64,000 bases of DNA, from assembly GCF_001425085.1 (NCBI RefSeq), contig NZ_LMDN01000004.1, positions 62,001-126,000 on the forward strand. The letters run 5' to 3'. Positions 42,860 through 53,172 of this stretch are shown here, one piece after another. Origin of the DNA: Leifsonia sp. Root4 (GTDB lineage: Bacteria > Actinomycetota > Actinomycetes > Actinomycetales > Microbacteriaceae). How positions within the stretch are numbered: the first letter of the stretch is position 1; each line of letters starts with the position of its first letter. The translations under genes and the position numbers were made by a program. Under the pieces are notes generated by a model. It had not been told where the DNA came from. It saw nothing but the letters and a program-made list of their open reading frames with translations, and did not search any database.

Positions 42860-43578
42860 TGACCTCGGTGCCGGCCGCCGGCGTTCCGGGGGCCGGCGTT
42901 CCAGGGGCCGGCGTTCCAGGCGTTGACATTCCGGACCGCCGCGGCCGCACCGGCCTCGACCAGGTCGGCCGCGATCTCAGCGGGAACCCGCGGGTGCGGG
43001 TGCGCGATGTGCGCCTGCTCACCTCGAACTGGTTCGTCACCCGCGCGACGACGATCGACTTCCAGCACAGCGACGGCCACTGGTCGGTCGAAGAGCGGGA
43101 GACCTACGATCGCGGTGACGGCGCGTGCATCCTGCTCTACAACGTGGCCAAGCGCAGCGTCGTGTTGAGTCGGCAGTTCCGATACCCGGCGTATGTGAAC
43201 GGGCACCCCGACGGCAATCTGATCGAGGTGGCCGCGGGGCTGCTCGACGATGACGACCCGGAATCGGCCATCCGGCGCGAGGCCGAGGAGGAGACCGGGC
43301 ACGCCGTCGGACCGGTCGAGCGCGTGTTCGAGGTGTTCATGAGCCCCGGTTCCGTCACCGAGCGGCTGCACTTCTTCGCGGCTCCGTACGACGAGAACAC
43401 CCGTGCAGGCGGTGGCGGAGGCCTGGCCGACGAGGGTGAGGACATCGCCGTGCTCGAGCTCGACTTCGCCGCGGCCCTCGCGATGATCGGCACCGACATC
43501 GTCGACGCGAAGACGATCATGTTGCTGCAGTGGGCGGCACTGTCCGGGCCATTCTCGGCGCAACGCCCCGCTGGTTGA
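42859..43578 (+). CDS. NUDIX hydrolase, NudK/ADP-ribose pyrophosphatase type
   Basis: 239 residues. The NUDIX box is complete, GLLDDDDPESAIRREAEEETG (G-x5-E-x7-REUxEExG). SPGSVTERLHFFAAPY resembles the GDP-mannose pyrophosphatase NudK subgroup. It cleaves nucleoside-diphosphate sugars or ADP-ribose with Mg2+. The N-terminus holds three copies of a five-residue unit GVPGA encoded by a 15-bp tandem repeat. This is followed by a segment that begins the true domain near residue 45. The 3' end merges into a repeat array. Confidence 0.88.
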   Translation: MTSVPAAGVPGAGVPGAGVPGVDIPDRRGRTGLDQVGRDLSGNPRVRVRDVRLLTSNWFVTRATTIDFQHSDGHWSVEERETYDRGDGACILLYNVAKRSVVLSRQFRYPAYVNGHPDGNLIEVAAGLLDDDDPESAIRREAEEETGHAVGPVERVFEVFMSPGSVTERLHFFAAPYDENTRAGGGGGLADEGEDIAVLELDFAAALAMIGTDIVDAKTIMLLQWAALSGPFSAQRPAG

Positions 43579-43855
43579 GCCGGAAGCAGCTGGTTGAGCT
43601 GAGGCCAATGGGTTGAGCAGAAGCCGCTGGTTGAGCAGAAGCCGCTGGTCGAGCAGAAGCCGCTGGTTGAGCTGAAGCCGCTGGTTGAGCTTGTCGAAAC
43701 CCTCACGCTGAGCTGATTTCGACAAGCTCAATCGACGGGTGGGGCCGCTCAATCAACGGGGTAGGTCCGCTCAATCGACGGGTGGGGCCGCTCAATCGAC
43801 GGGTGGCTCCGCTCAATCAACGGGGTGGTTCCGCTCAATCAACGGGGTGCGGCGG
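43571..43855. repeat. Two opposed tandem arrays between convergent genes
   Basis: The left array (43571-43700) has seven units of CTGGTTGAGCAGAAGCCG or variants of 17-20 bp. The right array (43727-43855) has six units of CTCAATCRACGGGKTGGNNCCG of 21-22 bp. At the centre GTTGAGCTTGTCGAAA and TTTCGACAAGCTCAA form a hairpin. The left array covers the last codons of the NUDIX gene and the right array ends 4 bases from the hydrolase stop. It probably works as a bidirectional terminator built by expansion of the dispersed word. Confidence 0.85.
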
Positions 43856-43858
43856 ATG

Positions 43859-44881
43859 TCAGTGCGCGAAGTAGCCGCGCAGCCAGCGCGTGATCGCTGC
43901 GTACGCGGCCTCCCGCACCGGCTTGGCCGAGAGCATCACGTCGTGAATGGCGCCGTCCAGGCGCTCCACCGTCACGCCCGGCGCGAGGCGCAGCGAGCGC
44001 ACGGCGATGTCGTCGACGACGAGCACGATGTCGCTCGTCATCATCGCCGGCGACCACACCAGAGAGATCGTTGAGCGCGACGACATCAGTGAAAGCACGG
44101 GGGCCCCGACGTCGATGCCGGCAGCGATGGTGCCGTGCCCGAACAGCACGGCCTTCAACCAGGCGGGGTGCGTCGGGAAGCCGCGCTCCGGACGCCATGC
44201 CGTGTTGTAATCCCACTCCCCGTCGAACGCCTTCGACACCGTGCGGGTGTAGAAACCGAGGTCGACGTTCGGCAGTTGCGCCAGCGGGGCGACTTTCGCG
44301 CCGAGCACGATGGCCGGGGCGATCACCTCGCGGCCGATGCCGCGCGCCTGGAATTCCAGCCACGGGCTGTTGAGCACGAGCGCCTGCGCACGGCCTGGAT
44401 GCCGAGCGGCCCACAGACTGAGCGTCAGCCCACCGGTCGAATGCCCCATCAAGATCAGTGGACGCCGTTTGCCGACGTTGACGGTTGGGCCCGGCTTCGG
44501 AGCCTCGTGGCCCATCGCCGTGAGCGCAGCCTCGATGTCCTCGTCGTAGATACTCAGATCGTCAACGAATCCGGGCGTCTGATAGTCGCGCAGACTGCGG
44601 CCGTACTTGCGGAGGTCCAGTGCGTGGAAGCGTGCCCCCACGCTCCGCCAGTACTCGGCGAGGTGGGTCTGGAAGAAGTAGTCCGACCAGCCGTGCACGT
44701 AGAGCACGTCGGCGCCGTCGGCCGGCAGTGCGCGCAGCTCCAGGGGGCGGAGCGCCGTGTGCCGGACGAGCGTGGCAACGACCTCGCCCTCGACATCCGA
44801 CTTGAGCGGCAACGTCAACTGTTCGAAGTGGGCGCCGAGAACATCCGGCTTCCAGCGCTCTCCCCCACGGTTTTCGCTCAC
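43859..44881 (-). CDS. Alpha/beta hydrolase (S33, monoacylglycerol-lipase-like)
   Basis: 340 residues. ADVLYVHGWSDYFFQTHLAEYW provides the oxyanion region. LILMGHSTGGLTLSLWAARHP carries the nucleophile Ser. The catalytic His is near the C-terminus (DGAIHDVMLS), with Asp in SRST...D. Likely a lipid or ester hydrolase; substrate unknown. The start is GTG at 44881 with TAGGGT 6 bases upstream (leaderless). Confidence 0.87.
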   Translation of the reverse strand: MSENRGGERWKPDVLGAHFEQLTLPLKSDVEGEVVATLVRHTALRPLELRALPADGADVLYVHGWSDYFFQTHLAEYWRSVGARFHALDLRKYGRSLRDYQTPGFVDDLSIYDEDIEAALTAMGHEAPKPGPTVNVGKRRPLILMGHSTGGLTLSLWAARHPGRAQALVLNSPWLEFQARGIGREVIAPAIVLGAKVAPLAQLPNVDLGFYTRTVSKAFDGEWDYNTAWRPERGFPTHPAWLKAVLFGHGTIAAGIDVGAPVLSLMSSRSTISLVWSPAMMTSDIVLVVDDIAVRSLRLAPGVTVERLDGAIHDVMLSAKPVREAAYAAITRWLRGYFAH

Positions 44882-44887
44882 AGCCTC

Positions 44888-44893
44888 ACCCTA
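44888..44893 (-). promoter_or_regulatory. -10 box TAGGGT for leaderless hydrolase gene
   Basis: TAGGGT, 6-base spacer, GTG at 44881. Confidence 0.6.
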
Positions 44894-44915
44894 GCCCGCT
44901 CGGTGAGGCGCCGAC

Positions 44916-45785
44916 TCAGGAGAAGGCGTCGACCATGCTCAGCACGGCCGGTGTCATCAGCACAATGAACAGCACGGGCAGGATGCAGAAGATGAGCGGG
45001 AAGATGACCTTGACCGGAACCTTCATGGCTTGCTCTTCCGCCCGTTGCCGACGCCGCATGCGCACCTCCGCGGCCTGCACCCTGAGCACCTCAGCGATCG
45101 CGATGCCATAGAGGTCCGCCTGGATCACCGATCGGGTGAATCGGCGGAGGTCAACAGAGGTGGTCCGCTCGGCAAGGCCGTGGTACGCGTCGATCCGGGA
45201 GCGCCCGATGCTCATGTCCTGCAGGGTGCGGATCAGTTCATCGGCGAGCGGGCCGCGGCCGTTATTGCCGGCCTTCAACATCGCCGCTTCGAAGCCCAGG
45301 CCGGCCTCGACCGAGATGGTCATCTGGTCGAGAGTGTCTGGCAACGCGTTCTGAATGGCCTGCTGCCTCTCCTGCCCTCTGCTGTAGATGAGCAGATCGG
45401 GTGTGAAGAAGGCCAGCAGGATGACGGCACAGGCGATCACGATGCGCACAATGCTGGGGTCGAGGCCGACCCACCACACCGTGAACAGTCCGCTTGCCAC
45501 GAGCAGCATCACTTTCGCGATGAGGATCTTGTCGATGGTCCACGCGGGTGGACGGCCGGCGAGCAGGAGCTGCCGCTCGAGCATGCCGATGTAGCCCTTG
45601 GGCGCGAGCTCGCTGAGTTTCTTGATGCGCGGCGCCTGCTGGGCGGCCGGGACGTCGGCGGACCTCTGTCCGGCATTCGGAGCGACGGCCTGATGTTGGC
45701 TTCGCCCGCCAACCAGGATCCCGATGAGGGCGCCGAGCCCGCCGGCGACGGCGAGGGCGGAGAGCACTGCAATAAGAGGAGGCAT
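44916..45785 (-). CDS. tadC: Tad pilus platform protein TadC
   Basis: About 289 residues of the T2SSF family. Hydrophobic helices lie at the N-terminus (LIAVLSALAVAGGLGALIGILVG), the middle and the C-terminus (VIFPLIFCILPVLFIVLMTPAVL). The T2SSF domain is ALPDTLDQMTISVEAGLGFEAAMLK. It forms the inner-membrane platform with TadB. The ATG at 45785 has AAGGA 7 bases upstream; an alternative is 45791. It is the last gene of the pilus operon. Confidence 0.9.
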   Translation of the reverse strand: MPPLIAVLSALAVAGGLGALIGILVGGRSQHQAVAPNAGQRSADVPAAQQAPRIKKLSELAPKGYIGMLERQLLLAGRPPAWTIDKILIAKVMLLVASGLFTVWWVGLDPSIVRIVIACAVILLAFFTPDLLIYSRGQERQQAIQNALPDTLDQMTISVEAGLGFEAAMLKAGNNGRGPLADELIRTLQDMSIGRSRIDAYHGLAERTTSVDLRRFTRSVIQADLYGIAIAEVLRVQAAEVRMRRRQRAEEQAMKVPVKVIFPLIFCILPVLFIVLMTPAVLSMVDAFS

Positions 45786-45795
45786 GATCATGTCC

Positions 45796-46748
45796 TTAGA
45801 ACTTCACCTTGACGACGGCCATCATCCAGATCGATCCGACGATGAGCAGCACGACCGCGACGACGAGGGCGAAGATGCCCCAGATACTCGTGAAGACGCC
45901 CGCGAAATACTCCGGACGGACGAGAAGCAGGAAGGCGAACACCCCGACCGGAAGAAGGAGGAGCACCCAGGCCGACATCTTGCCCTCGGCGGCGAGCGCC
46001 TTGACCTGACGCCGGATCTGGTTGCGCTCGCGGATCGTGAACGCCACCTGGTTGAGCACCTCGGAGAGATTGCCGCCGACCTCACGGTTGATGGCGATCG
46101 CCTGGGCGACCCATTGGAAGTCGTCGCTTTTCATCCGCAGCGCGGTGTTCATCAGGGCGTCGCCCAGGTCGCGACCGATTCGGGTTTCGTTCACGACCCG
46201 GGCGAACTCTTCAGCGATCGGCGAGTCCGTCTCTTGCGAGACGGCGTCGATCGCGCGTAGCAGGCTGTGCCCGGCCCGCAGGCTTCCGGCCAGCAGCGTG
46301 AGCGCATCGTCGAGTTGTTCGGCGAATGCCGCGCGACGCTTGCCGGCGCGCACGCCGAGCACGAGCTTGGCCCCGATCGGGGACAGCGCCGCGAACGTCA
46401 CCATGAGCGGGATCACCCATGGAGTGCCATTGCCGATGAGGAGCCCGAAGGCGGCGAGCACGATCGCCGCGCACACCACCATCAAGACGAACGACGGCGG
46501 CGACATCCGGATGCCGGCCTGCTCCAGCTCGGCTCCACCGAACAGGGGGTTGGAGCGCTTGCTGATCACGCCGTCGATCATGTCGACGGTGCGATCGGTC
46601 ACGCGCGTGAGCGTGGAGGTCTGGACAGCGCCAGGCGCGCGTCGCCGTTCGATCGGTACCCGCGGGGCGGGCGGGGCGATGACCAGGAATACGAGCACGA
46701 GCAGGGCGATGAGCCCGAGTGCGAGCCCCGCGTAAGGGATGATGGCGC

Positions 46749-46752
<4 letters not shown>
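45796..46752 (-). CDS. tadB: Tad pilus platform protein TadB
   Basis: 318 residues, T2SSF domain FAEQLDDALTLLAGSLRAGHSLLRAIDAVSQE, with flanking helices at both ends. It overlaps tadA by 4 bases (ATGA) and lies 10 bases before tadC. Confidence 0.92.
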
Positions 46753-48205
<1,453 letters not shown>

Positions 48206-48209
<4 letters not shown>

Positions 48210-49534
48210 GCGACTACCACCCTCCGGTGAGCCCGGCCACGTTTCTGCGCGGCCGCGCTGTCGAATCGGACAACGATCTGGTTCAGAGCCTTCGCCGCGG
48301 GATCCCGCGAGTCCTGCTCCAAGAGGGGAACACCCCGGTTGGTCGAGAGCGCAACGGCGCTTGAGCGCGGGATCGCGACATCCACCGGCACGCCGATGGT
48401 CGCCTCGACGTCCTTGGCGTTCAGCCCGCTCACCTTGTCTGCGAAGTTCATCACGACGTGCCGTTCTGCAGGCAGGATGCCGAGAGCGGCGAGCGTCGCG
48501 AGCTCTTGCCTGAGCCCCCGCACGCTCGGCACCGACATGGTGCACAGCACGATCGCGTCGCTGGCGCATTCGAGCACCGAGAGCGCGTGCTCCCCCAGCC
48601 CGGGTGCAGTGTCGACGATCACAAAGCGGAAGATGCCGGCGAGCTGCTGCACGAGATGACCGATCTGGTCGCCGGTGACCCGATCACCCGTCGCAGGATC
48701 CTCGGAGCCGGCCACAACATAGAACCCGGCCGGGTGCACCGAGAGGAAGGTCTTCAACACCATCGTGTCCCGCGGCGCCAGGCCGCTCACCATGTCGGGC
48801 AACGTGTGCTCGGCTTCGAGCGCGAGCGCCGTCGCCACGTCGCCGAACTGCACATCGGCGTCGACGATCACGACCGAGAGCGGGGCCACCCTGGCCAGGC
48901 CCACGGCGAGGTTGGTGGCGATGGTGGTCTTGCCGAGACCGCCCTTCGGTGAGACGACCGCGATCACTCGGCCCTCCTCACCGTCCGCGGAGCCCACCGT
49001 GGTGATCGCGGCCAGAGGCTGCAAGTCAGGTGCATCCTCGAGTGGTGCGCCGGGTTCGGCGAGCGTCAAAGCCTCGGTGGCTTCGACGCTCGAGTTCGGT
49101 TCACTGTCTGTCTGGGGCGGCAGTGCGCCGTAGTCCGGCGCCTCGCCGTCCGCGGCGCCGGCGTCAATGAGCCAGGTGCGCATCTCCCCGAGGAGCTCCA
49201 CAACCGTGTCGTCGTCAGCAGTGGGGCTGAGCACCGATTGGATCGGCATCTCCGACACCCACTCCTCGATCTCGGCATGGTTCTCGTGCACCAGCACCAG
49301 GCCGAGATCAGGAAAGCGCCGAAGCAGTGCGGTCACAAGCTCGTTCGCATCCTCATAGCTGAGGAACGGTCCGAGAAGAGCGACTTCGGCGTCGTCGCCC
49401 GCGAGCTGGTCCAGGGCGATCTGAGCTCCGAAGCTCAGATAGGCGCCCATCACCGTGGCGACGTCGTCACCGAGCAGCCTCTGCATCCGTGCGTCGTATT
49501 CGCGGCTGCGACTGACGACGATGACCCTGCTCAT
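48206..49534 (-). CDS. tadZ: Tad pilus localisation ATPase TadZ (CpaE-like)
   Basis: 442 residues. An N-terminal atypical receiver-like domain (1-125) is followed by an acidic linker and a ParA/MinD-like ATPase with the deviant Walker A KGGLGKTT at 197-204 and FVIVDTAPGLGEHALSVLE. It sets the cellular location of the Tad machine. Overlaps cpaB and tadA by 4 bases each. Confidence 0.92.
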
Positions 49535-50274
49535 TGGAACACGACATTTCCGTCAACGACGTGGGATCCGCTCTCATCCGCGTTCTCCGGTTCCAGAGTG
49601 AGCCAGACGGTGCCGAACTGCTGACCCCACACGATCTCCTCGATGTCAGGAGTCGTGCGTGCCAATGTCACCATCAGCGCACTGACCGGCTCGGGAACGG
49701 CCTCGGCCTCTGGATCCTCATTGGCGAGTACCGTTGTTCCCTGCTGCACGGCGAGCACGAGCACCTTGTGGAAGGTCTGCTTTGTCATGAGGACCTCCTC
49801 GGAGGAACCGTTGACCTTCGCGGTGGCGGCGACGACGATGCCGACGGTGTCGCCGGCCTTGATCGCGCCGCCGACGGCACGTTCGACCGGCAGCGTGATG
49901 GTGACCGATTGCATGCCCTCTGGCAGATCGACCTCCCCTCGTGCCGCGAGCGCCGCCGGCTCGACCCAGCGTGATGAGATCAGCTGCTCACCGGGCTGGA
50001 GGGCGGCATCACTGACCTGCCCTGTGAGCTCGGAGAGCTTCTCGACGCCGCCAGGGACAGCCGCTAGTGCCGGGATCTTCTTGACCGTGACAAACTCGCC
50101 GATCTGTTCGGCCGGTGTGCCGAGTGGGACCTCGTTCGTGACCACGAAGACAGGTACCATCGCCGCCCCGTCGGCAGCTCGGGCGTCTGCGCTGTTCACG
50201 TAGCCGATCAGCACGACAGCGCCTGCCGCGGCCAACACGATGGCGAGAATTGCGCCGATGAGTCGGGTTTTCAT
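49531..50274 (-). CDS. cpaB: Tad pilus assembly protein CpaB (RcpC), SAF domain
   Basis: 247 residues. One N-terminal helix, TRLIGAILAIVLAAAGAVVLIGYV, is followed by the SAF domain VPVFVVTNEVPLGTPAEQIGEFVTVKKIP and the RcpC-type domain (VTITLPVERAVGGAIKAGDTVGIVV). In Gram-positive Tad systems it likely links the inner-membrane assembly to the wall. Confidence 0.9.
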   Translation of the reverse strand: MKTRLIGAILAIVLAAAGAVVLIGYVNSADARAADGAAMVPVFVVTNEVPLGTPAEQIGEFVTVKKIPALAAVPGGVEKLSELTGQVSDAALQPGEQLISSRWVEPAALAARGEVDLPEGMQSVTITLPVERAVGGAIKAGDTVGIVVAATAKVNGSSEEVLMTKQTFHKVLVLAVQQGTTVLANEDPEAEAVPEPVSALMVTLARTTPDIEEIVWGQQFGTVWLTLEPENADESGSHVVDGNVVFQ

Positions 50275-50302
50275 GGTGTGTCTCCTCAGTGAGATGCTGC
50301 GA

Positions 50303-51289
50303 CTACTTGATGAGTTTGACGAGGCTGCTGTTGGTTTCCGGGCCGCCGAGTTCGAACGCGGTATCGATGGATACCCATTTCTCGAAGTAGCCCTGGATGC
50401 AGCGGGCGTTGCCACCGCCGCACGACGGCGCTGCGGGATCCAGCGAAGTCTTCCCGCTGAACTTCCATCCCGTGACATGGAACGCGGCAAATGCGTAGAT
50501 GCGATATTCACCGTTCTGCCCAGTGCCACGAGACGCGTCGTAGATCGGAATGAGGACGGTTGTGCCCTTGATGAGATCGAGCTTTGCGGAGCAGAGGCTG
50601 GGAACACTGTTCCCCGGATCATTGCCCAACCACAACTCGCCGACCGCATTGAGGTTGACGTACGCCTCACATTTGCCCGGGATCTGGTCGATCCAGCCGA
50701 ACCCACCGGGAATGTCCGCCCCTGTCGGGTCCTTCTTGCAGATCTTGTTGGTGTCTGTGCGAACGCTCATTCTGGTGCCGGGAACCAGGGGTAACGACTC
50801 CTGGAATTCGCAGAATGAGAGAGCGAGCGGGAGCACCGGGCCGGCTCCGGGCGGGCCCCATTCCGCCGTAGCCGAAGCACCGACTGTGGTGGAGGTTGTG
50901 CCGATGAGCGCCGCGAAGGGATGCGAGATCGCGGAATCGTTGCTGCCGGCTTCGCGGGTACTGTCGCTCACGATCACGGTGTGGTTGTTCGGAAACACCG
51001 GCGTGAGCACATTGGCAGCACCATCGTTGGCATTGCTGTTGGTGTAGCTGGCGGCCAGTGCCGCCGAGTCACCGCAGCCAGTGGCGTCGGCGCAGTCCTG
51101 AGCGATCGCCAGCGCTGCGGCATCCGCGCCGTTCTGAAGCTGCGCGCGTTCCCAGTACAGTGCCCCGACGTCCACTGCGATCGCCACAAAGCCGATGAGC
51201 GGCACGAGCAGGATCGCGACGATCACGGCGCTTGCGCCGCGTTCGGAGCGGAGGCGGTTGGCTCGCAACCGCGTGATCATCCACCGCAT
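50303..51289 (-). CDS. tadG: TadG-like pilus/minor-pilin-type membrane protein
   Basis: 328 residues. The N-terminus RSERGASAVIVAILLVPLIGFVAIAVDVGALYWERAQLQNGADAAALAIAQ is the classic TadE/TadG leader helix, here followed by a large extracytoplasmic domain containing several Cys residues (likely disulfides). GGAG sits 7 bases before the ATG at 51289, giving a 13-base overlap with tadE. An ATG at 51280 would give a 4-base ATGA overlap. Confidence 0.87.
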   Translation of the reverse strand: MRWMITRLRANRLRSERGASAVIVAILLVPLIGFVAIAVDVGALYWERAQLQNGADAAALAIAQDCADATGCGDSAALAASYTNSNANDGAANVLTPVFPNNHTVIVSDSTREAGSNDSAISHPFAALIGTTSTTVGASATAEWGPPGAGPVLPLALSFCEFQESLPLVPGTRMSVRTDTNKICKKDPTGADIPGGFGWIDQIPGKCEAYVNLNAVGELWLGNDPGNSVPSLCSAKLDLIKGTTVLIPIYDASRGTGQNGEYRIYAFAAFHVTGWKFSGKTSLDPAAPSCGGGNARCIQGYFEKWVSIDTAFELGGPETNSSLVKLIK

Positions 51290-51663
51290 CGCATGACTCC
51301 AATACTCGTAAGCGTGAACGTGTCGTCGAAGAAGCCCGTGATCAGCTCGAGCGGGTAGGTGATGGTCACGGTTGCCGTGCCACCTGTCGTGCAGTTTGCG
51401 GGGCTGACGGCGATCTGACCGGCGCTGATCGCGGGGTTGACCGATGGTGCCGCGTCAATGGCTGCTGCCTTCGCGGCGGCGACGTCATTGTGGATCGCCA
51501 TCTCCCTGGCGCCCTCGCGGGCCGCCTGGCTGAGCGAAATCTGCACGTTGTAGGCCCGGCCGAACTCGACGATGCCGAGAACGAGGATCAGAAGCACCGG
51601 GAGGATGAGCGCGAACTCCACGGCCGCTGCGCCGCGATCAGTGTGGAAGCGCAATCGCTTCAT
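51277..51663 (-). CDS. tadE: TadE-like pseudopilin
   Basis: 128 residues. DRGAAAVEFALILPVLLILVLGIVEFGRAYNVQISLSQAAREGAREMAIH is the TadE pattern with the processing-site Glu. A short beta domain follows. AAGGGA precedes the ATG. Confidence 0.9.
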   Translation of the reverse strand: MKRLRFHTDRGAAAVEFALILPVLLILVLGIVEFGRAYNVQISLSQAAREGAREMAIHNDVAAAKAAAIDAAPSVNPAISAGQIAVSPANCTTGGTATVTITYPLELITGFFDDTFTLTSIGVMRCGG

Positions 51664-51719
51664 GGTTCGGGTCCCTTCGAAGAGCGGGTATCGAAGTGTG
51701 GGAATGTCACGGTGTGTGC

Positions 51720-51753
51720 GGCGGCGGCATCCGTGGGTGAGGATGCCGCCGCC
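51720..51753 (-). terminator. Hairpin between flp and tadE
   Basis: GGCGGCGGCATCC and GGATGCCGCCGCC, 8-base loop. It lies 34-67 bases after the flp stop and could act as an attenuator that keeps pilin mRNA in excess over machinery mRNA. Confidence 0.65.
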
Positions 51754-51786
51754 GAGCCAGGCAGGGGGACCTGCGATCTGCGGCGA

Positions 51787-51978
51787 CTACGGCGTCGTCT
51801 TGATCTTGGTGCCCACGTTGTCGAACATCGTGTCGAGGTTCGTGCCGATCAGTGCGACGGCGGTGATGATGACCACGGCGATGAGCGAGACCATGAGGCC
51901 GTACTCAACGGCGGTCGCGCCGTCGTCCGTGCTGCGCATGCTGTTGATTCGGGCCTGGATGTCGGTGATGAACTTCAT
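51787..51978 (-). CDS. flp: Flp-type IVb major pilin
   Basis: 63 residues, MKFITDIQARINSMRSTDDGATAVEYGLMVSLIAVVIITAVALIG. The processing site is DDG-ATAVEYGL, with the Glu-Tyr pair of Flp pilins at positions 5-6 of the mature protein. The prepilin peptidase at 52503 should cleave it. GGAAAAG precedes the ATG. Confidence 0.95.
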   Translation of the reverse strand: MKFITDIQARINSMRSTDDGATAVEYGLMVSLIAVVIITAVALIGTNLDTMFDNVGTKIKTTP

Positions 51979-52045
51979 GTGCTTTTCCGTTCTGTGTGTG
52001 GCCGGCCTCTGTCGGCCAAGCGGGTGTCGGCAAAGCTAGGCCGGT

Positions 52046-52060
52046 GTGAGATATCCTCAC
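52046..52060. promoter_or_regulatory. Palindrome GTGAGATATCCTCAC upstream of flp
   Basis: Arms GTGAG/CTCAC with a central GATATC-like core, about 68 bases before the flp ATG, in the expected promoter zone. Confidence 0.45.
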
Positions 52061-52482
52061 TACTCCCCATTTCGGGTGGCACCTGATTAGGGGGTTACGA
52101 GCATGTAAATTCCCAGATGGCAGCACGAAAACTCGCGAGTCGGGGTGGTCGCGAGTCGGGTGTGTGCGGTGCGCGGCGGCCGGCGAAATACGGGCTCACA
52201 AGCGAGCCCCCGGAGGGCGCAACCGAGGTGCGCGGCGACGCTCGCGGCGGCGGTTGAACGCCGAGGCGAGCACGGCTCCGCGGTCACCCGCGGGCGTCGC
52301 GCCACGCATGCCTGGGTAGGGCTGGGAAGTAGGGTAGCGATCTGTTCGGGTCAGAATGTTGCTCGGGTAGGTGTGGCCGCTGAGGGCCACGGGCCACGCT
52401 GCACTGGGTGCCTCGTGACGCGGGCGCCGGACTCAATGTCGGCGTGGAGGTGACCATACTCGCAGCGGCTGACGCCTCGCGA

Positions 52483-52498
52483 CCCCCGAAAGTGGGGG
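52483..52498 (-). terminator. Hairpin after the prepilin peptidase gene
   Basis: CCCCC-GAAAGT-GGGGG, 5 bases after the stop at 52503. Confidence 0.5.
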
Positions 52499-52502
52499 CA
52501 CC

Positions 52503-53171
52503 TCAGCGCGAGTCAATCACGGCGCTCAGCAGAAATGCGAGGTATACGCCCGCGAGCATCGACGGCCCGAACGGCAGAGCGCCGCTCAGGGTGACCCGGC
52601 GCATCAGCAATGCGACGAGCGCGACCACGCCACCGACGACGAATCCCGCCAGAGCGCCGGCCAGCCACACTCCCCAGCCCGCCGAGCCGAGCACGAGTCC
52701 AACGAGCGCCGCGAGCTTCACATCCCCCATGCCGATCCCGCTCGGAGAGAGCAGTGCGAGCAGGAAGTACAGCGCGAAGAGCGCCGCCGCGCCGAACACC
52801 GCCACCAGAAGCATGCCCCAGTCCCCCATGACCGCGGCGGCGACGGCCAGCAGCAGCACGGTCGCGACGAGAGCGGGGAGTACGACGGCATCCGGAAGCC
52901 GTCTCTCGATCAGATCGACGGATCCGAGCACGACTGCGGCCGCGGCGAAGACCAGGAACGCCGGGAGAACGGGGGTGATTCCCACGAGCCACACCGTCAG
53001 GGCGAACAGCACGGCCGTCGCCAGCGCCATGATCCAGCGGGCGCTACGCCCAAGGCTCCGCGGCGGTCGCAGCGTGCGCCCGGCGATGGCGCCGAGAGCC
53101 CAGCCAAGCGGTGCCCCGAGCAGCGCGGCCGCAACGATGAACGTCGGCGCTGTCTCGGGGCCCGGTGTCAA
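52503..53171 (-). CDS. A24-family prepilin peptidase (TadV-like)
   Basis: About 222 residues with six or more helices. The catalytic aspartates are in VLGSVDLIERRLPDAVV (first, D in SVDLIERRLPD) and SPSGIGMGDVKLAALVGLVLG (GxGD motif). It lacks the N-terminal methylase domain, as in TadV-type peptidases. The start appears to be TTG at 53171, one base after the fprA stop, as no ATG or GTG fits. It would process the Flp pilin and TadE/TadG leaders. Confidence 0.82.
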   Translation of the reverse strand: MTPGPETAPTFIVAAALLGAPLGWALGAIAGRTLRPPRSLGRSARWIMALATAVLFALTVWLVGITPVLPAFLVFAAAAVVLGSVDLIERRLPDAVVLPALVATVLLLAVAAAVMGDWGMLLVAVFGAAALFALYFLLALLSPSGIGMGDVKLAALVGLVLGSAGWGVWLAGALAGFVVGGVVALVALLMRRVTLSGALPFGPSMLAGVYLAFLLSAVIDSR

Positions 53172-53172
53172 C

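Larger units (their letters stand above)
51979..52502. other. 523-bp region upstream of flp without a gene
   Basis: No credible coding frame is seen. It holds palindromes at 52046-52060 (GTGAGATATCCTCAC), a hairpin GTGGCC-GCTGAG-GGCCAC at 52373-52390, and the peptidase terminator hairpin at 52483. Most likely it carries the pilus operon promoter and regulatory sites, perhaps a long leader. Confidence 0.55.

Noticed and set aside
43571-43855. CRISPR-like array
   Set aside because: Units are contiguous or imperfect with no unique spacers, and no cas genes are near. It is a tandem repeat of a dispersed intergenic word.
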